Source: Gnetum montanum (taxonomy: Eukaryota > Streptophyta > Gnetopsida > Gnetales > Gnetaceae). From it: a stretch of DNA of 64,000 nt. Below the pieces are notes generated by a model. That model had not been told where the DNA came from. It ran no database searches and was given only the letters and a program-made list of their open reading frames with translations. Position numbers and translations under genes: made by a program. The DNA is taken from positions 19,836 to 83,835 of the forward strand of contig MNCI01025588.1 in NCBI GenBank assembly GCA_015680685.1, written 5' to 3'. Below, in pieces: positions 1 through 10,437 of the stretch. Numbering within the stretch: position 1 is the first letter of the stretch; the number at the start of each line of letters is the position of its first letter.

Positions 1-279
1 GAATCGAAGAGCTCGTCTTTATTGCCGTACACAAGGTGTGCTCAGGTACACAATGCTTGAATAAAGATCCGTCCACACTTAGACATCCTGCTATGAGCAC
101 TTGGAAAATACTCTAACTTTCAAATAGACTACAAGAGTTTCACTACTTAACTACTCAAAAAAACTTCTTTCCAATTGTGCGCTTGGGCACTGTATTTATA
201 GACTTGGGAGCAACTANCCAAAAAAACTTCTTTCCAATTGTGCGCTTGGGCACTGTATTTATAGACTTGGGAGCAACTA
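1..279 (-). repeat. LTR fragment, family-D-like, reversed
   Basis: Read on the minus strand, this matches the start of the transcribed part of the family-D LTRs at 37030 and 61947: a TATAAATA box (256-263), a GTGCCCAAGCGCACAATTGG-like leader, the ATCTTTATTC-AAGCA block and AATAAAGACGAGCTC. The U5 end is cut off by the window start. An N at 217 is flanked by an exact 61-bp direct duplication (156-216 and 219-279), so the TATA box appears twice. That duplication is probably an unmerged contig overlap. Upstream of the TATA box the sequence departs from family D and becomes the palindromic array at 280-505. Confidence 0.8.
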
Positions 280-505
280 CTCTAATAATTAGAGTAAACG
301 CTCTAATGATTAGAATAACTGCTAGAGTAACCTCTTTAATAATTAGAATAGTTGCTAGAGTAACCACTAGAGTAACCACTCTAATAATTAAAATAACTGC
401 TAGAGTAACCACTCTAATAATTAGAGTAACTGCTAGAGTAACTGTTAAAGTAATTACTCTAATAATTAGAATAACTGCTAAAGTAACCGCTCTCATCAAA
501 AATGC
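280..505. repeat. Palindromic minisatellite upstream of LTR TATA box
   Basis: About six imperfect units, basic length near 33 bp, two of them enlarged to about 45-47 bp. Each contains an inverted repeat with arms CTCTAAT and ATTAGAG around one central base, followed by GCTAGAGTAACC-type half units. Because the array is palindromic and lacks stops, it makes spurious open frames on both strands, rich in TLIIR/TARVT repeats. I do not call these genes. Its position, directly upstream of the minus-strand TATA box, is where family-D LTRs carry GATATC repeats. Confidence 0.8.
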
Positions 506-599
506 AAACAATTCCACATCAAGCAAGAAAGAGCAACCTCCTTTCCTAACAACTTTGATCATTTTATAAAATAACATTCATAATTGTTTGATGGATTTC

Positions 600-1743
600 A
601 ATGCAATTATTAGCATCATGCCTCTTGAGGTATGTAAGGCTTCAGGAGCATAAATGATACCACAAACAAAAAGTATAATACAACTTGATGGGTCTAATGT
701 ACTGGTAGTAGGGTCAATAAAAGAAGTAAGGATGCAACTTAAAAAATACCCTACATTTACATTTAACACAAATATCTTAGTAGTTGATATGTCATCCACT
801 TATGGTGTGCTCTTATCTAGGACTTTTGGGGCCAAGTTTGTGGGCTTCTTTAGGTCTGATTTCTCAAAACTGTTAATCCCTATCAAAGGAAAATCTGAAT
901 ACATGGTCATACCAAGAGAGCCTTTCTACAAGCAAGTAGTGACAACCTTAGATCACCAAAATCATTCTTTGGAAAATTAAAACAATAACCTTTATGTTGG
1001 AGTTATTGAGGTTGAGCATGGCAAACATGTTATAGATGACCATGTGAGTAAAATTACAAAAAAAAATTCTTTTCCTCATACAAATTCCACCCTACTCTAT
1101 CAAACTTCTAGTGAATGGGAAGATATTTGTGAGGATACCTTTTCTTATCATAATGAAAAGGAATTTTGTCTAAGTGACATACCATCTTTAAGGAAGTAAA
1201 AAGATATAAATGAGATTCCAACCATCAAAACATTAGAAGGTGTGTCAAACTTTGATAATATATGTATTGAACATGTTCCTAGAAAAGCTATATTCGATGA
1301 CTCACCAAGACTTAGACCTATTAAACCTAAGATTGAAACTTGGATGAAAGATGAACTTGATAAACCTATGAAATCTAAAATTATTCATCTTATGAAACAT
1401 CCAAATTTAGTGCTTGATAGAAAATGAACAAACAAGTTAAGATTAGGTTTTAATCATAATTATGGAGAAATTGTTAAACGATGTCTTGATAGGAAGTATG
1501 TTGGTGAAGTCTTTAAGATAGGAGACCTAGTCCTAGAAAGAGGTAGAACATTTGACTAAGCAAATCTTCAAGGTAAGTTTTCTCCTATGTGGTCAAGCCC
1601 ATTCCAAGTTACAAATGTCATTGGCCCCAATGTATACAAAATTTTTGATGTGCAAGGACATAGGTTACATAGGAACTTTATTGCATTTCATCTAAAGCAT
1701 TTCTACTCAAGTGCTCCACTTAGACACCTGGTAGATTCTTAGT
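600..1743 (+). pseudogene. Gypsy-type pol relic: protease plus integrase C-terminus
   Basis: Remnant of a Ty3/Gypsy polyprotein unlike elements I, C and D. The open frame 654-980 carries an aspartic-protease-like stretch, ILVVDMSSTYGVLLSR, a pattern familiar from plant Gypsy polyproteins, followed by a conserved-looking downstream segment. From about 1230 to 1743 the frame resembles an integrase C-terminal domain: KIGDLVLERGR, then GKFSP-W-SPFQV, then a HRNFIAFHLKHFYS ending typical of the chromodomain-proximal region. RT and RNase H are absent, so most of pol is deleted. A stop falls within the second part (about 1424) and another near 1556. Family is confident; the precise lineage is not. 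Confidence 0.7.
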
Positions 1744-3439
1744 TGCATGTTTTCTTTTCCTTTGCCATGCATTTCATTTGTATATAGTTGCATTTGCATT
1801 TTTCCTTTGCATTTTCTTTGCATCTCTTTCTTAGCATTTTGGTTTTGGTTTTTGCTTTGCATATGATTTTAATAATCATTTGCTTTGTTTGAGTTACTGA
1901 GCGTTGGATCATTAGAGCACTATTGGAAAATAATGTTAGTAATGCTTTATATAATATTTCCTATTACTATTACATGAAGTCTCCTTTATATTATATATTT
2001 CAATAATGCTTTGATTCTTCCCAATCTTTTTCAAGGTTTTAGTTTATTAATTATGTTGGATTATGGAGCATGAGATTTGTGCTAACTTATCATGTAATCA
2101 TCATGATCATATGAGTGTAGGATATGTGGCATTGGAGATTGGTTAACCTTAATCACTAGGTGACCTTGGAAAATGTCATGTTCCCTTTCATAAGCTCCAG
2201 CCCTCAAGTGTGTTCATCTCCACTTGAGAACCTTTAGCCACCCAAGATACTTGCTATAATGCTATCAAATTGTAATTAAAGGCACATACATGAGGGTTGA
2301 ACTGCACCATGGGCAAAGTTCTAAAAGGATCATGTTCTTTGGCAGTGCAGCTAATCAGCCATACTTGTGTTGAAATTCCTACCTTAAGAATGAAGTACAC
2401 CATGAGCAAAATTTCCTCGAAAAAAAATGAGGACCATGTTCATTGGTAGTGTAATAAGTTCTTGAGTGTGATGGGTCCAATAGCAATCCTTACCCTAGCC
2501 TTCATTCCTCCTTTTCACAAAAAAAAAAAAAAAGATAAAAGCAAACAATCCCTTTTTACCCATCCCCTTTCTCAATGTCAAAAAAAAAAAAGAATACCAA
2601 GGAAAAATCCAAAAGTTACAGCTAGCCACAATCTAATGTGAGCTTGTCCTCCTCATTAAGTTTGGCATAGGTCTCATGCCCGTAGTCCACATGCCTTTTG
2701 GTTTTTACCTTGTGAGAGGATTGGGAATGTGATCTTTAGTTATATTTTAATTATATATATAGATCTAAGTAGTTAAAATAATAAATTATATATTTGGATT
2801 TTAATTAAATAAGAGGGTGTGGTAAGGGTGGCCCACGTCTAATTCTCCTATGATTATATGGTTATTTTAATCATGTTTAAATTAGTGTAGTTTACTTTCA
2901 AGTTTTAATTTGTCTCTACTTTATGAGGTTTTCAATTCTCTATTTGTTGCATCATCTTAAAATTTCTATGGTTTTGTGACTCTTGCACTTACATGCAATT
3001 GAAAATTTGAGAGCTAAGTGTTGAGGTTAACATCGGCCATGCTAGGCATGGGGCCATGATCAACAGAGTCATTTAACCTATGATTTGAAATTTCCATATC
3101 AGAATCCTTACCCTTAGCTAATTCTAAAATTTTCATGTCACGACACTTTCCCTTAACCTTGCATTAACCCTTCTCTATCTTATAATTTAGGATTTCCTTG
3201 AATATCTAAATGATTTACTCTTTTAATAATCAAGTCATTTTTTTTAAACATGGGATATTTATGTCAACACATATTTGATTGGTTTTATTACAATTTCTAT
3301 GATTTCACTTTTTTAACAAGGATCTTGCATTTTTCCAATTTTTTTTTAATGAAATTTTTGTTAACTACTGTATCATGTCTTTAATTTTTTTTATGTCTAT
3401 TATTTCTCTAGTTATTTTATGAAACAAAGCTAGTTCCTA
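1744..3439. other. No gene; 3' tail of pol relic and AT-rich DNA
   Basis: No coding signature. Probably the untranslated 3' region of the relic ending at 1743. It holds T-rich stretches, two A runs (near 2519-2533 and 2580-2591) and a small palindromic patch around 3040-3060 (CATGCTAGGCATGGGGCCATG). No second LTR could be recognised. Confidence 0.5.
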
Positions 3440-4134
3440 TTGATGTATTTACTACTTAGTAGTCCTAACTTTCGAAATTCATTTGGCTTTGCAACACCTC
3501 AAATACCCATTTTGTTTAGTAAGAAGAAAGATAAAAATGTTCATTATTTAATTTCATTTCTTCCTGGTGTCTTTGTACATCCAAAAACACATTTATTTGC
3601 GAAACTGTTTTGCTATATTTGCCTCAATTTTAAATTGTCAATTTCTTACATATCCAAAACTATTTTTCATCAGGTTGCCGGTAGCAATGCCAAGGTTTCT
3701 ATGGATTCCCCATTATCTAGCAATACTATGGATTCCCCATTATCTAGCAATACTTCTTCACCAAAAGGTGAGATACCAAATGTGCACAGCCATAAATGGA
3801 CCCTTACTGCAAGCCCATTTGCATCACTAAGTACTTGGGAGTTTCAGGAAGAAAATTCCTAGAATGCAGAAGCCTGAAAAAAAGAACGTGGTGGGCACTT
3901 AAACTAGAGAAGGTGGGGAGTTACCAACAGTGGCGATCATGGTGGGCATTTCTCAGTTGGTGGGAGTTACATCAGTAACCACTAACGAGCGATGGTGGCT
4001 GTAATGACCATAGGTTACAGTTCACATTCCATGGAACATGGTGGCCATTTTTTGTGGCAGTTTCACAAGTGGTGGCAGTTTACGATGGGCATTTGAACGA
4101 CTTGAGATCTGCGTTGGCAGCAACTGTACGTGGC
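3440..4134. other. Unassigned DNA with a 27-bp tandem duplication
   Basis: A 140-codon open frame (3440-3862) has no recognisable domain and spans a perfect 27-bp duplication (3699-3725 and 3726-3752), so I do not accept it as a gene. From about 3890 to 4110 the strand becomes GGTGG/GGCAG-rich, ahead of a TATA-like box at 4135. Confidence 0.4.
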
Positions 4135-4143
4135 TATAAAAGG
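4135..4143 (+). promoter_or_regulatory. TATA-like box
   Basis: TATAAAAGG follows a G/T-rich stretch of GGTGGCAGTT and GGTGGGCATT repeats. It could be the promoter of an unrecognised LTR or relic gene. There is no clear transcript downstream. Confidence 0.35.
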
Positions 4144-5717
4144 GGGTCTCTGGGCTTCCTCAAGGGGTCTTTTTGGAAGGGTTGGAGGAGGAACCAAGGC
4201 TAGAAAAGGTCAAATCCGAGGGAGACAGTAAAGAGGTAACCCACAGGCAGGGGCCTCTTTCTTCTCCACCGGTGCACAGCTCTCCGACAGAGAGACAGCA
4301 CATTAGCATGTGTGCACAGCAGGGTGTGTGGCAGGTTGTGCTGGTCCTCCTCGCAACTGCAACAGCCTCTTTTCTCCCTCATCACCAATTGTGGTGAACT
4401 AGCAGACCACAGGTGGTTGTCAGTTGCTGTTGTGCGTCCGTAGCAACATAAATGGTGGCAGTATTGACATGGGTTCCTGCCAATGGCAAGGTAGGTCGCG
4501 AACAAGTGTAAAAAACAATGGGCAGTCTTCTTTTCTAGCCCGTGTAGGTGCATGCGGCGGACAACGAGGCAGACAATTCATGACAATGGCAGGAAGCAAC
4601 ATCCCTCTTTCTCAGTGGTGTAGGATCCAGCCTCTCCTTTCTTCACTCTCACTCCCTCTCTCTACAGTGGCAGCATTCTAGGCGATGCATGTGGCTAGTC
4701 GAACGATGAACAGTTCTTATTTTGCCTTTTCTTCTCTTTGGCACATGGGCAGTCCTCATCTCTTGCATTGTAACAACTACGTCTTGCATTGTAACAACTA
4801 CGATGGCACCTCCCCACGACAATCTCTCTGTCTCTCTCTCCCTCTTCAAGCCATGGTCGTAGTCTTTCTCTCCCTCTTCAAGCCATCGTCGTAGTCTTCC
4901 TACCCAGTAGTGGACAATAGGACCAGGGAAATTTCATTTTTTTAGTTAAGACAATTATTGAATTTAAATTTTCTATTTTTTCAGTTTGGTTTTCCATTTT
5001 CAAAAAACCACATAGCCTCTCTAGTTGAGACTATTCCTGAATTCGTACCCATATGAGAGGCACCCTAGGCAATAGTCTCCTAAAACAAGTTTTCTTCCTA
5101 GTGTTGGTGCATTCAAAATTTATGCACCAACACTTTCAAACGGTAAACGGCTTCTCCCAACGGAGAATCAGCAACAAATGCCACAAAAGGTGGCGAGTGG
5201 TGGTTTCTCTCTCCACGTGTCGCTAACAAAAGGTGGCGAACGGTGGCTTTTCTCTCCACCAACAACAGTAGCATTTTTCTTTGCTGGTCACAAACTATTG
5301 ATGAAGGCTGATGTGTTGCAAGACAGTTGCTGCACTACACAGAATCATCAAGCAACATCCGCAACAGACCGACAGTGACAAGCGGCAACAAGACTAGCAA
5401 AACCAAAGAAAATTTGAATTTTTCTTTTGTATTGTTTATTGTACTCAAAAATTGCACAAACATTTAATTTAAATTTTCAATTATTTTACTTGGCTTATTG
5501 TTTTCAAAATGTTACATAGCCATCTTTCAAAAATTTCAATTTAAATTCTCCATTATTTTGCTTGGTTTATTATTTTTTAAAAAAAATGTCGCATAGCCCT
5601 CTTCAGCTAAAACTATTCCTGGGTTTCCATACCCATACAAGAGGCACCCTGGGCGATAGTCTCTAAAACAAGTTTTCCTAGGTGTTGGCGTGTCCAAAAT
5701 TTACACATCAACACATT
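4144..5717. repeat. Relic DNA with paired related segments
   Basis: Two related segments lie in direct orientation, about 4922-5133 and 5402-5717. Both contain CATAGCC, a TTCCTG-TTC..ACCCATA-GAGGCACCCT-GGC-ATAGTCTC block and an ending of the form GTTGG.G...CAAAATTTA.(CA)..CAACAC. They may be the ends of short LTRs or a tandem duplication. Between them is GGTGGCGA-rich sequence. Before them are a 21-bp tandem pair (4761-4781, 4782-4802) and a 32-bp tandem pair (4837-4868, 4869-4900). Open frames here have no recognisable domains. Confidence 0.45.
5101..5133. repeat. 11-bp-arm inverted repeat
   Basis: GTGTTGGTGCA (5101-5111) and TGCACCAACAC (5123-5133) form perfect arms around an 11-base AT-rich loop. 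A decayed version ends the related segment near 5714. It may be LTR-terminal sequence or a transcript hairpin. Confidence 0.6.
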
Positions 5718-6109
5718 TCAGGGTTCTTAAATGTAAAGTTATTCCTAAATTATGTTTCTTCAGCTAATTTTCCTAAATGCTTTGAAACTTGTATCCAATG
5801 CATCATCCTTTGAATTGGGTTCTGCTTTCACAACGTTCTTTTATGAAATGTATCCCATTCTTTTATTCGGTAGATATTCAAGGTTTGTGCATGTAATGCC
5901 TTGATGATTTGAAACTAATATTTGAAATTAAATGCATTTCATTTTACATTAGTAGGGCCCACACCAACATTCACTTTATTTAAGTACTTGTGCTTAGGTT
6001 ATCATTTGAGAGACAAGCACTTTACCATTATTTGAAATGATAGACCTTATCAATGCAAACAATCTTTTTAATGGGTTTTCCAAATCTTCACCATGCACTC
6101 TAACCCTTT

Positions 6110-7225
6110 AAAGAGAATAAAAGTAAGTCATGAAACTTAGAATACATGATGATTGTATATCTTGACGTAAAAAGTTAAACCTAATTTTCGTTGAAGAGGA
6201 GTAAGAAATGCTTGACAATTTTAATGACATTGAAAATATCAAAGATGTTACACAAGAATTATTGTTATTGATTAGCTTAAATAGTAGTGGCAAAAAACAA
6301 GCACCTTCCTAGTTCCAAGTAATTTATCTTCAAATTTACAAGGATAAAAGGTCTTTTTCATTTTAATTCCTTTATTCAGACTAAATGAGTTGGCTTTGAA
6401 GATGATAAGTCACAAACCCTAATAGTTGAGAAAAAGAAAGAAGTAAGGGTAGATAAAAATTTAAGGTACATGTCAAGTTTTAATTCATTCCAATTTAAAA
6501 CTTAAAATAAATAAAGAAGTAAGAGTACTTTTACAAAAAAAAAGACCTTAGTGCATAAAAGAAAAGTAAAATAACAATTAAAAAATTAGAGAATTCAAAG
6601 TGTAGATACAAACCTCAAAATAGACAAAAAAAAAATACTTGAAAGGCAAAGAGAATAGCAAGCAAAAGAACCAAGATTGCAAACAATGTTTGTAGACATT
6701 GTGCATTGTTGTGTTGTATTGGCAATTTAGTGGAGTGCATAAAAAGTACTTAATGTATGTTCAAAGTAAACGAGTAGAGTAGGTTAAGCATATTAATGAA
6801 ACTTAAATTAAAGATTTATTACAATTAAAGACCCATAGGATCCTATTGGAAAAACTCTAAAAAATTGACCAAGCAACAATGAGGGCTACAAAAACAAATC
6901 ATATAAGTTTTTTTGTTGCAATATTATAATGTTGTCTTAAATGGGTAGTTTCAACATAGAGAAAAAACACATGCAACTCTTCTTCAAGGGTTCTTTATCT
7001 ACACAACTTACATATATGTTCTTCTAGGGGAGAGTTGAATCCATCTTTCACTTTGATTTCTAAGATAATGTGAATGTAATTGAAGCTTGTTGATGGCACT
7101 TTGATACTTGATTGGAATAGCAATTGAGAGTTAGTTAGATTTTGCATTTGCTTAATAGATTTAATGTGATGTAAGTAAAATTGTTTATTTTATTCTACAT
7201 TACACCACAACTATATTAAAGACTT
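6110..7225. repeat. Dispersed AT-rich repeat, copy 1
   Basis: Related to 33970-35690. Shared blocks include CATGATGAT, TTGTTGAAGAG, ATCAAAGATGTTA, TAGTAGTGGCA, ATTGACCAAG.A.CAA and TTAATAGAT.TAATGTGATGTAA, in the same order with many small indels. No long open frame occurs in either copy. The type of repeat is not recognisable; it could be an old retrotransposon internal region. The rest of 5718-7350 shows nothing else. Confidence 0.6.
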
Positions 7226-7353
7226 CTGCCTGAATAACTAAGTAAAAATATTAGAGTACCCCACATACATAACTAGCACATACATTAATGCATGCACAAT
7301 ACACATAGTTATTAATATATCTAGCATGCACAAGCTACACATGCATTGCAAAG

Positions 7354-8719
7354 ATGGCATGGAAGCATGTCAACATACATGCTAATATTATTATTATTAT
7401 TACCTTAGAGAAAATGACCCTTATATCTCATAAAAATTTGGATTACATTTCTCGGAAGGTAAAATTGCTAAAGCGGGCACGAATAGCTGAATTTTTTTTG
7501 ACCTATTTTGATAATTTCAAAATAAGCTGTCTGGAATATTCTTCAGATGGAATTAAACAACAAACGCGACGGCACAACGCAAATGATCGCAAACATTTCT
7601 CAAATAAGCCTAAACAGCAGGTTGCACACACCTGAGGCTAGGCACTGCAAGATTCTGTATTTTCGTTACGTGTTTTCAATTAGAGGCCCTGCGAAATGGT
7701 AAAAGCTAGCTTCACAGCTTTGCCAAAAGTGAAAATGAGTAAGGAACTTTTGCTGACGGCCGCAGGGGGATAATTTGATACCGACTTGTTTGTGGTCAAC
7801 TTCGAAGACCTGGGTTGTGAAGACATGCACAAACCTTCTTAAAAGCCCACAGTAAGGAAATGAGCATTAAAAGCCCACAGTAAGGAAATGAGCATTAAGC
7901 CTCAGCTGATGATCAAATGATCAGCGTTCACCCACGCTGTCGTGGCCCGGCATGTTCGTTAACTTCTTGAAGTGGTGCTTCTAATAATAATATGGTTTTA
8001 GAATTCAAATGCAGAAATAGGCAACAAGCTCTGCTTGTTAAGTGTTGTTCCCTATTCTACCGCTTTTTGCACTAACCGATGTTGATACGTTTGTTTTTCT
8101 TTCCCTTTTCAACAATGTTATAACTTGCTATGGTTGTGTGTTAAGGCTGATGCAGCAATGGTGTGAAAGAGCAATGATCATGCGGATCAATGAAATGGTA
8201 CTGCCTTTTAAGTTTTTTTTAATGTGTTAATTACGGTACTTTGCAATTTTAGGCATTTTTGATAAGAGTGCTCCTGTAAATAACGTGGATTAGGAAAGGT
8301 TGAAGAAGAGCATAATGTTTTATGAAAGGTTGAAGAAGAGCATAATGTTTTATGAAAATGGTAGTAGAAAAGAAATGCTTAATACATCTTTTTCAAAAAA
8401 AAATAAAATTTTACAAGACTTTGAAATTTTTTTATAAGGCTTTGATATTTTCATTATGGATCTTAACTACCTCATTAAGAAAATCATCCAAAGTTGATAC
8501 TTCCAGCTCAAACAAGTGTGACAAACTTGTTCCCTAACTACTATATTTAAACCTAAGAGCATATAGTAAGGACAACTAGGAAAGATATTCTCTTCATCTT
8601 GTACTACTTCCAACTTCCTATTTCAATCACTACATGATCGCCACCTTCCTCTATTTAGAAATAACATGTTCTTTTGGTCTACACAAATAAAATTGCAGTT
8701 GTGTGAATCTTGACTAAAG
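7354..8719. other. Unassigned DNA with two perfect tandem duplications
   Basis: The 93-codon open frame 7354-7635 has no recognisable domain. Two perfect tandem duplications are present: 28 bp (7841-7868, 7869-7896) and 30 bp (8294-8323, 8324-8353). This stretch is the left flank of element I, whose target duplication GGTGG is at 8720-8724. Confidence 0.5.
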
Positions 8720-8724
8720 GGTGG

Positions 8725-9507
8725 TGATGGGACGCGATATCGCGTCTTTCCCTACGTCTTTCCCTGCGATATTGTGTACATGATATCGCAGCCCATCGCC
8801 AGTTCTATAAATAAGAGGTAGCTCTCCCTTGTTTCTCCATCTAGATCTAGACCTTAGCCAAACTCTTGTCATTTTTCCATTTCAGAGTTAGAATAATTTC
8901 CATGTGCCCGCAGTAGGAGTCTCAAAGTGAACGAATCTTTATTCGAGCAATTCTGTACTTGAGCACACAATTGTGTACGGCAATAAAGACAAACTTTTGG
9001 ATAAACCTTGCAGCATATGGACTAAGCTAAATAGTACTTTAATTATTGTTAAATGTTTAAAAGCTTTCTTAAGGACTTAATCTCTCTCAATCCTCAACTC
9101 TCATAGTTAAGTGCATTCAGTATGACCACTTCGAGCACATGCATTAGGCTTGGTAATCCTAGTAACGAATAGCGTTTGGTAATCCTAGCAACGTTGCATT
9201 GGTTCAAGGTGTGAAACGACAAGTGGGAACAGATACTAATGCTAGGATAATTAAGGCTTAGTTAGTTAAAGTTAGTTACTTAGTTTCTTCACCCTTTCCT
9301 CTCTTAGCATAGGCGATAAAAACAAAAAAGATATAAAAATCACATGCCTCAAGCTTACTTAACCATACAACCATGACAAATACAAGTAAGCTTGGAAAGA
9401 CAACGATTGATTAACCTTAGGTGTTCCATAAGGCGTGTAGGCACTTGGTCTGCGGAGTTTGACCGGATCATGCATGTAACACTTGTATTCGTATGGTTGG
9501 GTGTAGG
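8725..9507 (+). repeat. 5' LTR of element I (3' end missing)
   Basis: Begins TGATGGGACGCGATATCGCG. Palindromic sites GATATC/GATATT lie before a TATAAATA box near 8815; the last two (GATATT, GATATC) are 14 bp apart. It then carries the conserved ATCTTTATTCGAGCA block and AATAAAGAC polyadenylation-like signal. It stops after GGTTGGGTGTAGG; the GGTACC...CTCATCA end seen in the 3' copy is absent because the reversed LTR begins at 9508. Confidence 0.85.
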
Positions 9508-10292
9508 TGATGAGTGGCAAGGTACCCCTACACTCAACCATGAGAATACGAGTGTTTTCACGCGCGATCCAGTCGAACTCCGCAGACGGACTAGTTGTGG
9601 CATCTAGACAGTTAGCCTTAGGTCACAGTTCACTATCTTCCCACCTGGACTAGTATTAGCTTTGTCACATATGCTTTAGTCCAGAGTGAGGTGTATGATG
9701 TGTTTCTAATCTAATGCTACTCCTGAAGGCAATGGCAAGTAATATTTACTAATCTAGGAGAGAGAGGGTAAGAAGGAATCTAGTTAGCCTAAGTACGATG
9801 AGCATCCGTTTCTTGATTATCCGTACACATCTTGGACTTCATGCATGACTACCACTGGGATTACCAAGCGCAGATCCTAGGCATGCTACTGGGTTACCAA
9901 GTAGTCACACTTAAATGCTCATAATCAAGTTGTACTCATTCCGTGTTTTAACATGAGATAAGGGTGAGAAGATATTAACTAAGAAAGCAGTAAATAACAA
10001 TTAAATAATTAATTAATTAAACTAAGTGAATGCTGCAATGATGAAGTAATCTCGATCTTTATTTTTGGTCATGTGCGTGTCCAAGTACATCACACTCGAA
10101 TAAGGATGTCGTACAATTACAATCACCACACTGCAGACAAACACTGGGAAATTATTCTATCTCTGAAAGGGAAAAACTGCAAGAGCTTCACTAAGAGACT
10201 AAAACTATTCTCCAACAAGGGAGAGCCGCCTCTTATTTATAGAACTAGCGACGGGCTGCGATATCGCGGTTGCCTTATATGACAATTCATCA
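9508..10292 (-). repeat. 3' LTR of the nested reversed element
   Basis: In plus reading it starts TGATGAGTGGCAAGGTACCCC and ends ATTCATCA at 10292, followed by TACCCTCACGAC, the reverse of a purine tract. It contains a reversed TATAAATAAGAGGCGG block and a GCGATATCGC site. It abuts the element I 5' LTR tail to tail, so the two form a diverged inverted repeat of about 780 bp per arm with no spacer. Confidence 0.8.
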
Positions 10293-10437
10293 TACCCTCA
10301 CGACTGAATAAAAACTCCTCCTCGAGTTACAGTGATTACACAGTGGATAGGTATGGGATTATTAGATGGGAAGAAATGGGACTATGCCGCAGTGTGAAAT
10401 GAAAAAAAAATAAAGACACAACACAAATGTTCTACAC

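Noticed and set aside
280-505. CRISPR-like array
   Set aside because: Units are contiguous and diverged with no unique spacers, and the DNA is plant nuclear.
155-577. Open frames on both strands with LIIRVVTL-type repeats
   Set aside because: They are the translation of a palindromic minisatellite and cross the N at 217 and its duplication.
3440-3862. 140-codon frame
   Set aside because: No domain and contains a perfect 27-bp duplication; no supporting promoter or homology.
4135-4900. Host gene downstream of TATAAAAGG
   Set aside because: Frames are short, overlap on both strands and show tandem repeats; no recognisable protein.
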